Assembly (NCBI GenBank): GCA_002730485.1
Contig: PCAH01000101.1
Coordinates: forward strand, 1 to 23,493
Direction: 5' to 3'
Source: Dehalococcoidia bacterium
GTDB taxonomy: Bacteria; Chloroflexota; Dehalococcoidia; UBA3495
Length of the DNA stretch: 23,493 nt
Made by a program: the position numbers and the translations under genes. Below are positions 6,606-14,647 of the stretch, one piece after another. Position 1 is the first letter of the stretch, and each line of letters starts with the position of its first letter. Below the pieces are notes generated by a model. It saw nothing but the letters and a program-made list of their open reading frames with translations. It was not told the origin of the DNA and did no database searches.

Positions 6606-7934
6606 ATGCTTCTTGCGTCCCGCCTCAGGGATACATTCCCCTTCTACTACGGTTGGATCGTGGTGGCTGCGTCCAGCACCGTCGTGTTTGCAAGGATGGC
6701 GCCGGCGATCACCACCCTCACTGTGCTCATATTCCCCATGTCTGAGGCCCTGGGCTGGAGCCGGACTCTAATCGCGGGTTCTGTGAGTGCGGGGGCTATC
6801 GCCTCACTGGCTTTCTCACCCGTAGTCGGATGGGCCATCGACCGGTTCGGCGCGCGTCCGGTGCTGGTGGTCAGCGTCGTGTGTCTAGGCGTGGCCATGG
6901 TCTCTCTGGCCTGGGCCACGCTTCCAATAACCTTCTATATAGCCTTCTCTGTAGGCCGAATAGTCTTTCACACCTCTGCTCCCATTGGAGCCGGCACGAT
7001 AGCGTCCAGGTGGTTCATCAAAAAGCGGGGTCGGGCCATTGGGATGATATTCCTGATAGGTGCGGTTGGCGGCATCGTGTTCACCATGCTCGCTTCTCTC
7101 ATGGTGGAGAACTACGGTCTGAAAGCGACCTGGATCACCATTGGACTAGTGGTGTTAATAGTCTCTGTTGCCCCTTCCCTGTTTCTAGTAGCCGAAAGAC
7201 CGTCAGACATTGGACTTTTACCAGACGGAGACTCCCCAGTTTCTGATACCACTGGGGAACCGAGAGGACCTGACGAGCTCGGGGATGAAACCGGATTAAC
7301 TGTAGATGTGCCCATAATCCCGCAGGGGGGCGATAGCTCATGGACCATCGGCGAGGCGACACGTAACCGGACGTTTTGGATCATGGCGGCCATGGGGTTC
7401 ACCGTGTTCTTCGTTCATACCAGTATCGGCGTACATATGGGGGCCTACTTTCGAGACGTGGGTCTGGGACCAACAGCAGCCGCTTTAGCCGTGAGCGTAA
7501 GCTGGATTGTTTCCGCAATCGGGAGTTTGACCTGGGGATGGATCACGGACCGGATACCGGTCCGTTACGCCTACTCTGGAATGTTCTTGTTCCAGGCTGG
7601 TAGCACTCTGTACCTGGTATTCGTCGGTGGCACGTTGGGAGTATTCTTAGCGGCGGCGTTGATTGGCGTGATCTCGTCCGGATCAAACGTGGTGCCTTCT
7701 GTGATGTATGCCAATTATTTTGGTGGAACATCTTTGGGGCGAATCAGGGGCTTGGGAGAACTTGGAGTATTGCTGGGTCAGGGAACCGGGCCGGTCATCG
7801 CTGGTATCGTGTTTGGGTTGCAGGGAAATTACGACTCCATCTTCATCGTCTTCGTATTGATAGCGCTCGTCTGCAGTCTGGTGGTGCTGGCGGCCAAGAA
7901 TCCGGAAAAGAAACCGGCCCGGTTGTCTAGCTGA
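6606..7934 (+). CDS. MFS transporter, tandem copy 1
   Basis: 442 residues with about 12 hydrophobic segments. Seen: FYYGWIVV at the start of helix 1, the loop 2-3 MFS signature GWAIDRFGARPVLV, SRWFIKKRGRAIG between helices 4 and 5, and SDIGLLPDGD before a hydrophilic central loop rich in Asp, Glu and Gly. This layout fits the monocarboxylate/oxalate-formate antiporter-like branch, so a small organic anion is a plausible cargo. It is an inner membrane protein. ATG 6606 has only a poor AAGG ribosome binding site. The next MFS gene starts 10 bases after its stop and is closely similar along the whole length, which indicates a tandem duplication. The monooxygenase gene follows; the three are probably one operon. 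The substrate cannot be read from sequence. Confidence 0.9.
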   Translation: MLLASRLRDTFPFYYGWIVVAASSTVVFARMAPAITTLTVLIFPMSEALGWSRTLIAGSVSAGAIASLAFSPVVGWAIDRFGARPVLVVSVVCLGVAMVSLAWATLPITFYIAFSVGRIVFHTSAPIGAGTIASRWFIKKRGRAIGMIFLIGAVGGIVFTMLASLMVENYGLKATWITIGLVVLIVSVAPSLFLVAERPSDIGLLPDGDSPVSDTTGEPRGPDELGDETGLTVDVPIIPQGGDSSWTIGEATRNRTFWIMAAMGFTVFFVHTSIGVHMGAYFRDVGLGPTAAALAVSVSWIVSAIGSLTWGWITDRIPVRYAYSGMFLFQAGSTLYLVFVGGTLGVFLAAALIGVISSGSNVVPSVMYANYFGGTSLGRIRGLGELGVLLGQGTGPVIAGIVFGLQGNYDSIFIVFVLIALVCSLVVLAAKNPEKKPARLSS

Positions 7935-7944
7935 GAAAGTTGCG

Positions 7945-9264
7945 ATGCTGTCTCTAGCAAATAAGCTTCAAAGAATACTGCCCTTCTACTATGGGTGGGT
8001 CGTGGTTTTTGCGTCGGGTACCGCTGTCTTTGCCCGCATGGCGCCAAACATTACCACCCTAACCATCTTCATCCTCCCTATGACCGAAGAGTTTGGCTGG
8101 AACCGCACCCTGATCAGCGGCTCGGTCAGCGCCGGAGCCTTGGCGGCCCTGGTCCTCTCACCGGCTGTAGGTTGGGCGATCGACCGATTTGGCTCACGGC
8201 CAGTTCTGGTGGTTAGTGTGCTGATCCTGGTCATGGCAATGACGTCCATGGCCTGGGCCACCGTGCCTGTCACTTTCTACTTCGCCTTTGCCAGCGCCAG
8301 AGTAGTCTTCCACACCTCAGCGCCCATCGGGGCCAGCACCGTCTCGGCCAGATGGTTCATCAAGAAGAGGGGACGTGCGATTGGAATAATATTCCTGTGC
8401 GGCGCCATTGGCGGTCTGGTCTTCACCATGCTCTCCGCGCAGATGATCGAACACTTCAGCATGAAGACGGCCTGGCTGAGTATCGGTTTCTTGGTCTTTG
8501 TGGTCTCTGTTGCGCCGTCGTTGTTCCTAGTAGTGGAATGTCCAGAGGACATGGGGCTGCTTCCCGACAACGAAGACCCGTCAGAGGCCACAACGCCTGC
8601 TCAAGGAAACTCATCAGAAGGACTCCCTGCACCGGAGGTGGGGCACAACGACGACTCGTGGACGCTGGCCGAGGCCATGAAGACCAGGGCGTTCTGGATA
8701 TTGTTCTTCATGGGCATGGCCATGTTCTGCGTTAACACCGGCACCAACGTGCATATCGGCGCCTATTACCGGGATCAGGGACTGAGCCTGACGTTCGCGG
8801 CGGTGGCCATCAGCTTCAGCTGGCTGGTCTCAGCCTTCGGCAGTGTCATCTGGGGCTGGGTGCTGGAGAAGATCGAGGCCAGGCGGGCATACTCCACTGT
8901 TTTCACTATTCTGGGCGTGAGCACCCTTTATCTCCTGACTGTGGACAGCACCGCCGAGGCTCTGGTGGCAGCGGCGTTGATAGGCTCGGTATCCTCCGGA
9001 TCCAACGTAATAATTTCCATCATGTATGCTAATTATTACGGGCGGGATTCCTTGGGTAGGATCAGGGGAGTCAGCGAAACTGGGGTCCTGCTCGGTCAGG
9101 CGGCCGGACCATTGCTGGCGGGAATCCTCTTTGACACCCGGGGGAGCTATTCCTTTGTGTTCATGCTGTTCGGTGGGATCGCATTGTCTTGCGCCCTGAT
9201 TGTGCCGAGGGCCAAAACGCCAGTGAGGACCCGGTCTTCGGAACCTGTTTCGGTGCTGGAATAG
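7945..9264 (+). CDS. MFS transporter, tandem copy 2
   Basis: 439 residues, a close paralogue of the preceding gene. Shared stretches include FYYGW.VV, ITTLT, GSVSAGA, VGWAIDRFG.RPVLVVSV, VFHTSAPIGA, RWFIKKRGRAIG, SVAPSLFLV and MGLLPD. They diverge mainly in the central hydrophilic loop and the C-terminus, which suggests related but not identical cargo. About 12 membrane segments are expected. The ATG at 7945 is only 10 bases after the previous stop, so the genes are co-transcribed and perhaps translationally coupled; its own ribosome binding site (GAGAAAG) is weak. It is followed after 39 bases by the flavin monooxygenase. Transport of the monooxygenase's substrate or product is a reasonable inference from this order. 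Confidence 0.9.
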   Translation: MLSLANKLQRILPFYYGWVVVFASGTAVFARMAPNITTLTIFILPMTEEFGWNRTLISGSVSAGALAALVLSPAVGWAIDRFGSRPVLVVSVLILVMAMTSMAWATVPVTFYFAFASARVVFHTSAPIGASTVSARWFIKKRGRAIGIIFLCGAIGGLVFTMLSAQMIEHFSMKTAWLSIGFLVFVVSVAPSLFLVVECPEDMGLLPDNEDPSEATTPAQGNSSEGLPAPEVGHNDDSWTLAEAMKTRAFWILFFMGMAMFCVNTGTNVHIGAYYRDQGLSLTFAAVAISFSWLVSAFGSVIWGWVLEKIEARRAYSTVFTILGVSTLYLLTVDSTAEALVAAALIGSVSSGSNVIISIMYANYYGRDSLGRIRGVSETGVLLGQAAGPLLAGILFDTRGSYSFVFMLFGGIALSCALIVPRAKTPVRTRSSEPVSVLE

Positions 9265-9303
9265 GTATATCTGAGTTGATTTCCCGATGGAGTGATTTGC
9301 TAA

Positions 9304-10647
9304 ATGGCCAATGACCAAGACCGAAAGATGCTGCTGGTGGCCTTCCTTCAGGCTTCCAATTGCTCAAATTACACGGGTTCCTGGCGTCATCCGGAGACTG
9401 ACCCCGGATTCATGGACCTGGAGTTTTACCAGAACATCGCGGCCACGCTGGAACGGGGAAAGTTCCATCTGGCCTTCATTGATGACAGGCTGGCCATGCC
9501 GAGCCGGTTCGGTGACTCATTTGAAGAGGCCATCGAAAATGGAATCAGGGTGGTCAAACTGGACCTGATACCGATCATTACCGCCATGGGACTGGCGACC
9601 AAGCATCTGGGTCTGGGTGCGACATATTCCACGACCTATTTCTCTCCTTACCATGTGGCCAGGTTGTTTGCCTCCTTAGACCACTTCACCAAAGGCCGTG
9701 CCGCCTGGAACGTAGTGACCTCGCTGAACGACTCTGAAGCCCAGAATTTTGGCGTGGAAGAACACCTGGAACATGATGACCGCTACGACGTGGCAGACGA
9801 GTTCTTGCAGGCAACTTCAGAGTTGTGGGACTCCTGGGAGGACGGAGCGGTTGTGTTGGATAAAGACTCTGGCAGGTTCGCCGACGCCGCCAAAGTCCAC
9901 CGGGTTGACCATGAGGGACAGTGGTTCCAGGTGCGTGGGCCGCTGACCGTGCCGCGTCCACCCCAGGGCCATCCGGTGTTGGTCCAGGCTGGCCAGTCCG
10001 AGCGGGGTCGCCAGTTCGCCGCCCGCTGGGGTGAGTTGCTGTTCGTGATCTATCCCACCCCAGAGGCATGCAAAGCCTATCGGGATGACCTCCGTAGTAG
10101 GGCCGAGGCAGCTGGCCGCGACCCCGACGCAGTCAGGGTGGCTCCCGCAGCCTACGTTGTGGTGGACGAGACGCCCGAGGGGGCAAAGCAGAAGCTGGAA
10201 GAGATAGAGAACCTGGCCAACCAGACCGATTCACTGACCCTGCTCTCTGAAGTCTTCAACTATGATTTTTCCCAGCATCCTGTGGATGAGCCACTGAGCG
10301 ATGAGATACTAGCTTCCATGACTGGCCTGAGGGGTTTTCTAGACCGGGTGGTGGAACTCAGCGGAACGCCAAATCCCAGCGTCGCAGACTTCATAACATA
10401 CTCAGGCCGGGGCACACTACGGGAGCTTCCCCTGTTCACCGGCACCCCAACTCAAGTCGCAGATCAGATGGAGCACTGGTTCCAGATGGAAGCTTGCGAC
10501 GGCTTCGTATTAGCCGCAACGCATATGCCAGGGGCTTATGAAGACTTCGTAAACTTGGTCGTTCCTGAACTGCAACGCCGGGGCCTATTCAGAGATGGTT
10601 ATTCTGAAGGGACACTGCGCGACAACCTGGGATTTGTCCGCCCTTGA
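9304..10647 (+). CDS. NtaA/SnaA/DszA-family FMN-dependent monooxygenase (luciferase-like)
   Basis: 447 residues, the usual length of the NtaA/SnaA/DszA subfamily of bacterial luciferase-like TIM-barrel monooxygenases, which use reduced FMN from a partner reductase to oxidise organic sulfur, nitrogen or aminocarboxylate compounds. Seen: FIDDRLAMP, LGLGATYSTTYFSPYHVARL, FTKGRAAWNVVTS, DRYDVADEF...LWDSW, the VDHEGQWFQVRGP segment, PVLVQAGQS and, near the C-terminus, GTPTQVADQM. GGAG lies 11 bases before ATG 9304. It is the third gene of the MFS-MFS-monooxygenase unit. Expansion of this family is a known trait of SAR202 Chloroflexota, where it is proposed to attack recalcitrant organic matter. 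No flavin reductase is in the window, so it must be encoded elsewhere. The substrate is unknown. Confidence 0.92.
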   Translation: MANDQDRKMLLVAFLQASNCSNYTGSWRHPETDPGFMDLEFYQNIAATLERGKFHLAFIDDRLAMPSRFGDSFEEAIENGIRVVKLDLIPIITAMGLATKHLGLGATYSTTYFSPYHVARLFASLDHFTKGRAAWNVVTSLNDSEAQNFGVEEHLEHDDRYDVADEFLQATSELWDSWEDGAVVLDKDSGRFADAAKVHRVDHEGQWFQVRGPLTVPRPPQGHPVLVQAGQSERGRQFAARWGELLFVIYPTPEACKAYRDDLRSRAEAAGRDPDAVRVAPAAYVVVDETPEGAKQKLEEIENLANQTDSLTLLSEVFNYDFSQHPVDEPLSDEILASMTGLRGFLDRVVELSGTPNPSVADFITYSGRGTLRELPLFTGTPTQVADQMEHWFQMEACDGFVLAATHMPGAYEDFVNLVVPELQRRGLFRDGYSEGTLRDNLGFVRP

Positions 10648-10672
10648 TTAACCGATCCCGTTTGAAACACGC

Positions 10673-11428
10673 CTAGGAAGACGTTAACGGGATATCGATG
10701 AGCGGCAAGCTGTCGACCACAGAAACGGTGTCTCCGGTGGACATGGTGACTTCTAATTTCTGAAGTTCTTTGGGGTCTCCCTTCAGTATCAGCCACATGG
10801 CGTCGTCGTAACGCCACATCTTGCGTACCGAAACCTCACCGTCACTGCTGGTCATGCGTGCCTGGTAGATCGTCTCGTCGCCTTCAGGAAGGCCCCAGAC
10901 CAATAGGCAGGCTGTTCCAGACTCCGGTTAGTAAGCCAAAGTCCCATTGGCGCCGAATGAGACACCTTCGCCGCTGAAACGCCACCACTGGTCGGCCTGA
11001 GCCATGATCTCGATGCCGTCGTAGGTCAGCCCCAAACGGCGCTGGGCAGAAGAAAGGTCGTCGTCGGTTTGGGAACCCCAGACCGATACGACAGCCAATG
11101 CAACGGCCAGGGCAGTGACTACGGCGGCAACCGGTAACGGCCAGAGGATGGGCCTTCGCCACCAAGGCGCCCGCTTCAGTTGGCTGGCAGGCGTAAAGCT
11201 CTTGGGCTCGGCAACAGCTGACGCGATTATCCGTGCTTTGAGATCACTCGAAGGTTCCGATTCGCTGGAGCTCTGATTCAAGGCGTCCACCAACGGGAGC
11301 ATTTCGGCCACGTTGTCTCGGCACTCATCACACGAGGCTAAGTGGGCTTCAAACCGCTTTAGTTCGTCGGAATCGAGGGCCGAGAGGACGTAGCCTCCGA
11401 CCAACTCGTTGAATTCATCATGGCTCAT
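10673..11428 (-). pseudogene. Anti-sigma factor (zinc-binding, RskA-like), interrupted by an in-frame TAA
   Basis: The intact frame would encode 251 residues but has TAA at 10928-10930 after residue 166. The first part has a zinc-binding anti-sigma motif H-x3-C-x2-C (His29, Cys33, Cys36), a linker, and one membrane helix at about 97-117. After the TAA the same frame continues with PESGTACLLVWGLPEGD and about 70 further residues ending at TAG 10673-10675, which fits the C-terminal RskA-type sensor domain. The frame is otherwise undamaged, so the lesion is a single nonsense codon. TCA (Ser) to TAA would be a one-base change. ATG 11428 overlaps the sigma stop by four bases (ATGA), so translation is coupled. 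A truncated protein could still hold sigma, but the extracytoplasmic sensor would be cut short. Confidence 0.85.
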
Positions 11429-11994
11429 TGGGTTGAGCTTCCTAGCCCCTTCTCTTCCAAGAGACTGCGCAGTTTGGCCATTCCGATGCGGATACGGCCT
11501 TTAACCGTTCCCAGCGGTATACCCGTGGATTCGGATATCTCACGCTGGGTGAAACCTTCAAAATAGGCCAACTAGATCGCTTCCCTCTGTTCGTCTGGAA
11601 TCTGCTCCATGCACTCACGAATCAGATCCCCGTTTAGCGTGTTTGACACCTCAGCCCAGGTGTCATTGGGAGACTCCGGCAGCCGCTCCAGTTCCAAAGG
11701 CAGCTCCCGAGGGGCGATTCCCCTTCGTTTGCGGCCAATGTCGATGGACCTGTGGTGGACCACGGCCATGATCCAGGTTCGGGCCGTCCCCCGTGAATTT
11801 GAAAAAAAGCCTGACCGCCGCCAGATGTTCACAAACGCTTCTTGGACGGCGTCCTCTGCTGCGTGGGCATCGCCCAACATCCGATAAGCCAGAGAATAGG
11901 CCAATTTCCCATAGCGGCCATAGAGAGCGCCAAGGGCATTCTCGTTACCGGCATGTAGAAGTTGTAGCAACAGCTCGTCTGTAAGTTCTTCCAT
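11425..11994 (-). pseudogene. ECF sigma factor, interrupted by an in-frame TAG before region 4
   Basis: The frame would encode 189 residues but has TAG at 11572-11574 after residue 140. Residues 20-90 form sigma region 2 (LYGRYGKLAYSLAYRML, GDAHAAEDAVQEAFVNIWRR, ARTWIMAVVHHRSID). Region 4 begins IPDEQREAI, then the stop, then LAYFEGFTQREISESTGIPL and GTVKGRIRIGMAKLR in the same frame, ending at TGA 11425-11427. The lost residue is usually Glu or Lys at this place, so GAG or AAG to TAG is a one-base change. Without region 4 the protein cannot recognise a -35 element in the usual way. TAG is a genuine stop elsewhere in the window (MFS copy 2, GNAT), so recoding is unlikely. ATG 11994 has no clear ribosome binding site. 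It forms a unit with the anti-sigma gene. Confidence 0.88.
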
Positions 11995-12174
11995 AATGTT
12001 TTACGCGAGCAATGGCCGGATCGGATCAAAATGAGGACTTAGTATCATGAAATCGGATTGAAGGACGGGGTTCAAAACCCAGCCGCCTCCAAAACTTCGG
12101 GGCATCATATCAGAACATCAATGTGTTTGTTATTGCCTAGTGGCCCAATGGTAGGCTGACCGGACCAGTCTCAA

Positions 12175-12204
12175 TGGCTCTTATCGAGCGGCAAATTGTA
12201 TAAT
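12175..12204 (+). promoter_or_regulatory. Promoter candidate for the hotdog gene pair
   Basis: A perfect -10 TATAAT at 12199-12204 with a weak -35 TGGCTC at 12175-12180 (18-base spacer). The predicted leader is about 48 bases to ATG 12259. Confidence 0.5.
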
Positions 12205-12258
12205 GCGGAAACCAAGCCCGTATAGGGCACCAGATTCTCCAGAGAGGACGCTTCCAAA

Positions 12259-12678
12259 ATGGCCGAGGCTGAAAACAAGATTGAGCTGGATTGGGACGCA
12301 CTGGAAGTTGGCGAGACATTCGAGAAATTTGAATATCTGCTGACTCAAGAGATGATCGATACCTACCGGAAGGGAGTGATGGATCCGGAAGCCAGCTTTC
12401 CGACCATCGCCCATAAAGTGGACGTCCGGCAGTACAACGACAGGTATACAGATGCTGGTTCGGTGAACGCTCGTTGTGCCTTCCACTGCTACAACCCGCC
12501 GACCGCCGGTAAGCGGCTGACCGTCACCGCCTGGATCGCGGACAAATACCTCAGGCGCGGAAAGAATTACATAGTCACCGAGGCCGTCTCAGTGGACGAG
12601 GACGGCAAGCTGATCGACCGGGTGATAACGCACGAACTCAAGCAACCATCGGAGGTGGGCAAGAAATGGGGAGGGTAA
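12259..12678 (+). CDS. MaoC-like hotdog protein, N-terminal-half type
   Basis: 139 residues with the look of the N-terminal hotdog half of double-hotdog MaoC/FAS1-type dehydratases: a helix LTQEMIDTYRKGVMDPEA, then strands with RCAFHCYNPPTAGKRLTVTAWIAD interrupted by a Gly turn, then KNYIVTEAVSVDEDGKL. Such proteins hydrate or dehydrate 2-enoyl thioesters, mostly as pairs in which one half binds substrate and the other carries Asp and His. GAGAGGA lies about 10 bases before ATG 12259. The gene overlaps the next by 13 bases, which indicates a heterodimer with that product. The promoter candidate is at 12175-12204. The assignment to the hotdog fold is from pattern; the substrate is unknown. Confidence 0.72.
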   Translation: MAEAENKIELDWDALEVGETFEKFEYLLTQEMIDTYRKGVMDPEASFPTIAHKVDVRQYNDRYTDAGSVNARCAFHCYNPPTAGKRLTVTAWIADKYLRRGKNYIVTEAVSVDEDGKLIDRVITHELKQPSEVGKKWGG

Positions 12679-13121
12679 TCAGGAATTACGAAGAAGGCGA
12701 CGCCATCACGCCCCTGGTGAAAGAGATGACCCAGGAGGCGATTAACCTGTTTGAGGGAAGTTCCGGACATACCGGACCGTCCCAATTCACCGACGAAGAG
12801 GCTGCTAAGGAGGTTCTGGGCACTGAGGGGACGGTGGCATCGGGCCGAATGTCGCTTACGTTCGCCATTGAAATGCTCCGGAGGCACTTCAGTCCGGAAG
12901 TGTTCAATCACACAGGCACGGTGGATCTCCGGTTCTTGAGACCGGTGCGGCCTGGAGACACCATCACATTTACCGGAAAAGTGACTGGCATCTCCAAGGA
13001 GGCCAACGGTGCCAAAGTCTCAGTGGATATTGAGGTCACCAACCAAAAGGGAAACACCACAGGTGTTGGGCAAGGAAGCGCCATAGTTCCCAACGCCTTT
13101 CTACCACCTGAAGACCTTTAG
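12666..13121 (+). CDS. MaoC-like hotdog protein, hydratase-half type, atypical active site
   Basis: 151 residues of the MaoC hydratase fold. Seen: GRMSLTFAIEMLRRHF (hot-dog helix start after VAS), VDLRFLRPVRPGDTITFTGK, and a C-terminal strand VDIEVTNQKG. ATG 12666 lies inside the end of the preceding gene, with GGAGGTGG seven bases before it, so the pair is translationally coupled. R-specific hydratases have D-x-N-P-x-H at the start of the catalytic loop; here the matching stretch reads SSGHTGPSQFTDEEA, so the usual Asp and His are missing. It may work with other residues, may depend on the partner, or may bind thioesters without hydration. It is followed by the shared terminator at 13147-13182. 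Confidence 0.78.
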   Translation: MGRVIRNYEEGDAITPLVKEMTQEAINLFEGSSGHTGPSQFTDEEAAKEVLGTEGTVASGRMSLTFAIEMLRRHFSPEVFNHTGTVDLRFLRPVRPGDTITFTGKVTGISKEANGAKVSVDIEVTNQKGNTTGVGQGSAIVPNAFLPPEDL

Positions 13122-13146
13122 TCCTTAAGCTAATGGGCAAATAGAA

Positions 13147-13182
13147 AGAGACCCAGTTCCACATCGGAACGGGGTCTCTTTT
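13147..13182. terminator. Bidirectional intrinsic terminator
   Basis: AGAGACCC-A-GTTCC pairs with GGAAC-G-GGGTCTCT around the loop ACATC, with one A/G mismatch. It is followed by TTTT on the plus strand and by TTT on the minus strand. It lies between the convergent hotdog pair and acyl-CoA dehydrogenase gene and can serve both. Confidence 0.92.
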
Positions 13183-13221
13183 GCATCTAAGCTAGATGCT
13201 GAAAGCTGGTAACTGTCAGCT

Positions 13222-14403
13222 TTAACCCCAGCGAGGAGCCTCGTCGGGATTGATCTCCAATGCGGTCTTACCTACAAATTCCATGGTTAGCGCGTTGTTG
13301 GCTGGATGGATCTTGGCGAGTCGAGCGTCTCTCCACAGCCGTTCAAACCCAACGGCCTTGAAGATGCTCCCGCCACCTTGCAAGTCCATGGCGGCGTCCA
13401 CAACCTTCCAGGTCCCCTCGGCAGCGTGACGCTTGGCAGCGGTCAACTTCAGCGGCCAGGCGTGTCCGTGATCCACGCCATCGGACCAGTCCTGGGCGAT
13501 ACGGTCGATGTGGGCGCCCACACCTTCCATCTCAATGACCATCTCAGCGATGGCATGCTGGACCTCAGGGTGATAAGCCATCGTCCGGGTGATTGCCAAC
13601 GATTTCTTGGTCTTCACAGACTCGATGGCCTCGTCCAAAACCCTCTGGGCGTTACCGTAGTAGACGTTGGAGAAACCCATCAAGGCCCAGGCGAAGATGC
13701 CCGAGACGAAGAGGTCAACACCACCGGCTCCTACATCCACCACCCGTGTGATGTACTCATCCGGCACAAAGGCACCATCGAGGATGGTGTCGTGGCTCTG
13801 GGTGGCCCGCATTCCAACGGTGTCCCAGGTTTCCTTGATGCTGTATCCGCTGCTATCGCGGGGCATGAAGGCGTGGACGACCTTCGGTCCGGTTGGGTCG
13901 CTGGAGTCCATACCGTGAATACCCAGGAACGTCCAGACCGGGCTCAGACTGCCAAACATCTTGTGACCGGTGAATTTGTAGCCGCCGTCAACTTTCTCTG
14001 CATTGGTGCTGGAAAGCAGCACGGGTAGGTCATTACCGGCTTCACCGTGCCCCGCCGCGAAGACCTCTCCATCTACGGCTGCTTTGAGCATCCATTCAGT
14101 GGACTTGTCTCCACTGCGCCAGACATCAGCGGCCAGGCCGGTCCAGTAGAAATGCATATTCATGGCAAGCGCGGTGGGCGCGGCGTGGTAGGCCAAACGG
14201 CGTTGTTCTTGGCCTATCTGGGCAAAGGTCATGCCTAGCCCGCCCAGTTCTTTTGGCACCGCTGACAGAAGATAACCGGTAGCCTTTAGTTCTTGAAAAT
14301 CCTCGTCGAAGAATTTGTTGTCCCGATCGTAGCCAGGCGCAGGCTCTTTGCAGCGTTGGAGTAATGCCTCTGTTAGTACTGAATCTGGATTTCCGGTTGT
14401 CAT
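13222..14403 (-). CDS. Acyl-CoA dehydrogenase-family flavoprotein
   Basis: 393 residues with the acyl-CoA dehydrogenase architecture: an N-terminal helical part (FDEDFQELKATGYLLSAVPK, ELGGLGMTFAQI), the middle beta domain (GHGEAG, GGYKFTGHKMFGSLSP, WDTVGMRATQSHDTILDG) and a C-terminal helical bundle ending GFERLWRDARLAKIHPANNAL. The FAD-binding pattern in the middle domain is clear. The C-terminal segment has HPANN where classical dehydrogenases have YEGT, so this may belong to the broader group that includes flavin monooxygenases such as DszC-like proteins. I do not see the catalytic Glu. GTG 14418 would give five more residues, but it lies over the GGGAGG that precedes ATG 14403, so ATG is taken. 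It is convergent with the hotdog pair and may act on related acyl thioesters. Confidence 0.85.
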   Translation of the reverse strand: MTTGNPDSVLTEALLQRCKEPAPGYDRDNKFFDEDFQELKATGYLLSAVPKELGGLGMTFAQIGQEQRRLAYHAAPTALAMNMHFYWTGLAADVWRSGDKSTEWMLKAAVDGEVFAAGHGEAGNDLPVLLSSTNAEKVDGGYKFTGHKMFGSLSPVWTFLGIHGMDSSDPTGPKVVHAFMPRDSSGYSIKETWDTVGMRATQSHDTILDGAFVPDEYITRVVDVGAGGVDLFVSGIFAWALMGFSNVYYGNAQRVLDEAIESVKTKKSLAITRTMAYHPEVQHAIAEMVIEMEGVGAHIDRIAQDWSDGVDHGHAWPLKLTAAKRHAAEGTWKVVDAAMDLQGGGSIFKAVGFERLWRDARLAKIHPANNALTMEFVGKTALEINPDEAPRWG

Positions 14404-14410
14404 AGTAGTT

Positions 14411-14416
14411 CCTCCC
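14411..14416 (-). promoter_or_regulatory. Ribosome binding site fixing the acyl-CoA dehydrogenase start
   Basis: GGGAGG on the minus strand, 7 bases before ATG 14403. It overlaps the alternative GTG at 14418. Confidence 0.75.
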
Positions 14417-14647
14417 ACGCAATCAGGGATGTTGACGATTCACATTCTGAGTCACTGAGTTGCAAGAAATCAGTTCAATTAATGGAGTGTATCTTTCCGG
14501 GGTGCTGTTTGGTCTAAAGGCGCCGATTCAAGGCCTTGATTTCTCCCAGATATAAGTCTGAATACAATACTTTATTGAAGTACGAAACGGAACCCGGTTA
14601 CGACATATCCCGAGGTCACTATTCTGGGACAATCAGGCATCGCACAT

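Noticed and set aside
10655..10693. 8-bp inverted repeat ATCCCGTT...AACGGGAT between the monooxygenase and anti-sigma ends
   Set aside because: The loop is 23 bases, there is no T-run on either strand, and the right arm lies in the anti-sigma coding frame, so terminator function is not supported.
10928..11994. Use of an altered genetic code (TAG or TAA read as an amino acid) to explain the sigma/anti-sigma stops
   Set aside because: TAG ends MFS copy 2 and the GNAT gene, TAA ends the NHL and nitrile hydratase genes, and no other conserved gene in the window has internal stops.
12065..12092. A tRNA-like 3' end: GGGGTTCAAAACCC followed by CCGCCTCCA, suggesting a tRNA-Ser remnant or attachment site
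   Set aside because: No 5' half, D-arm or anticodon arm is found upstream, there is one mismatch in the T-stem, and no integrase is in the window. GGGTT-CAA-AACCC is also a simple 5-bp palindrome.
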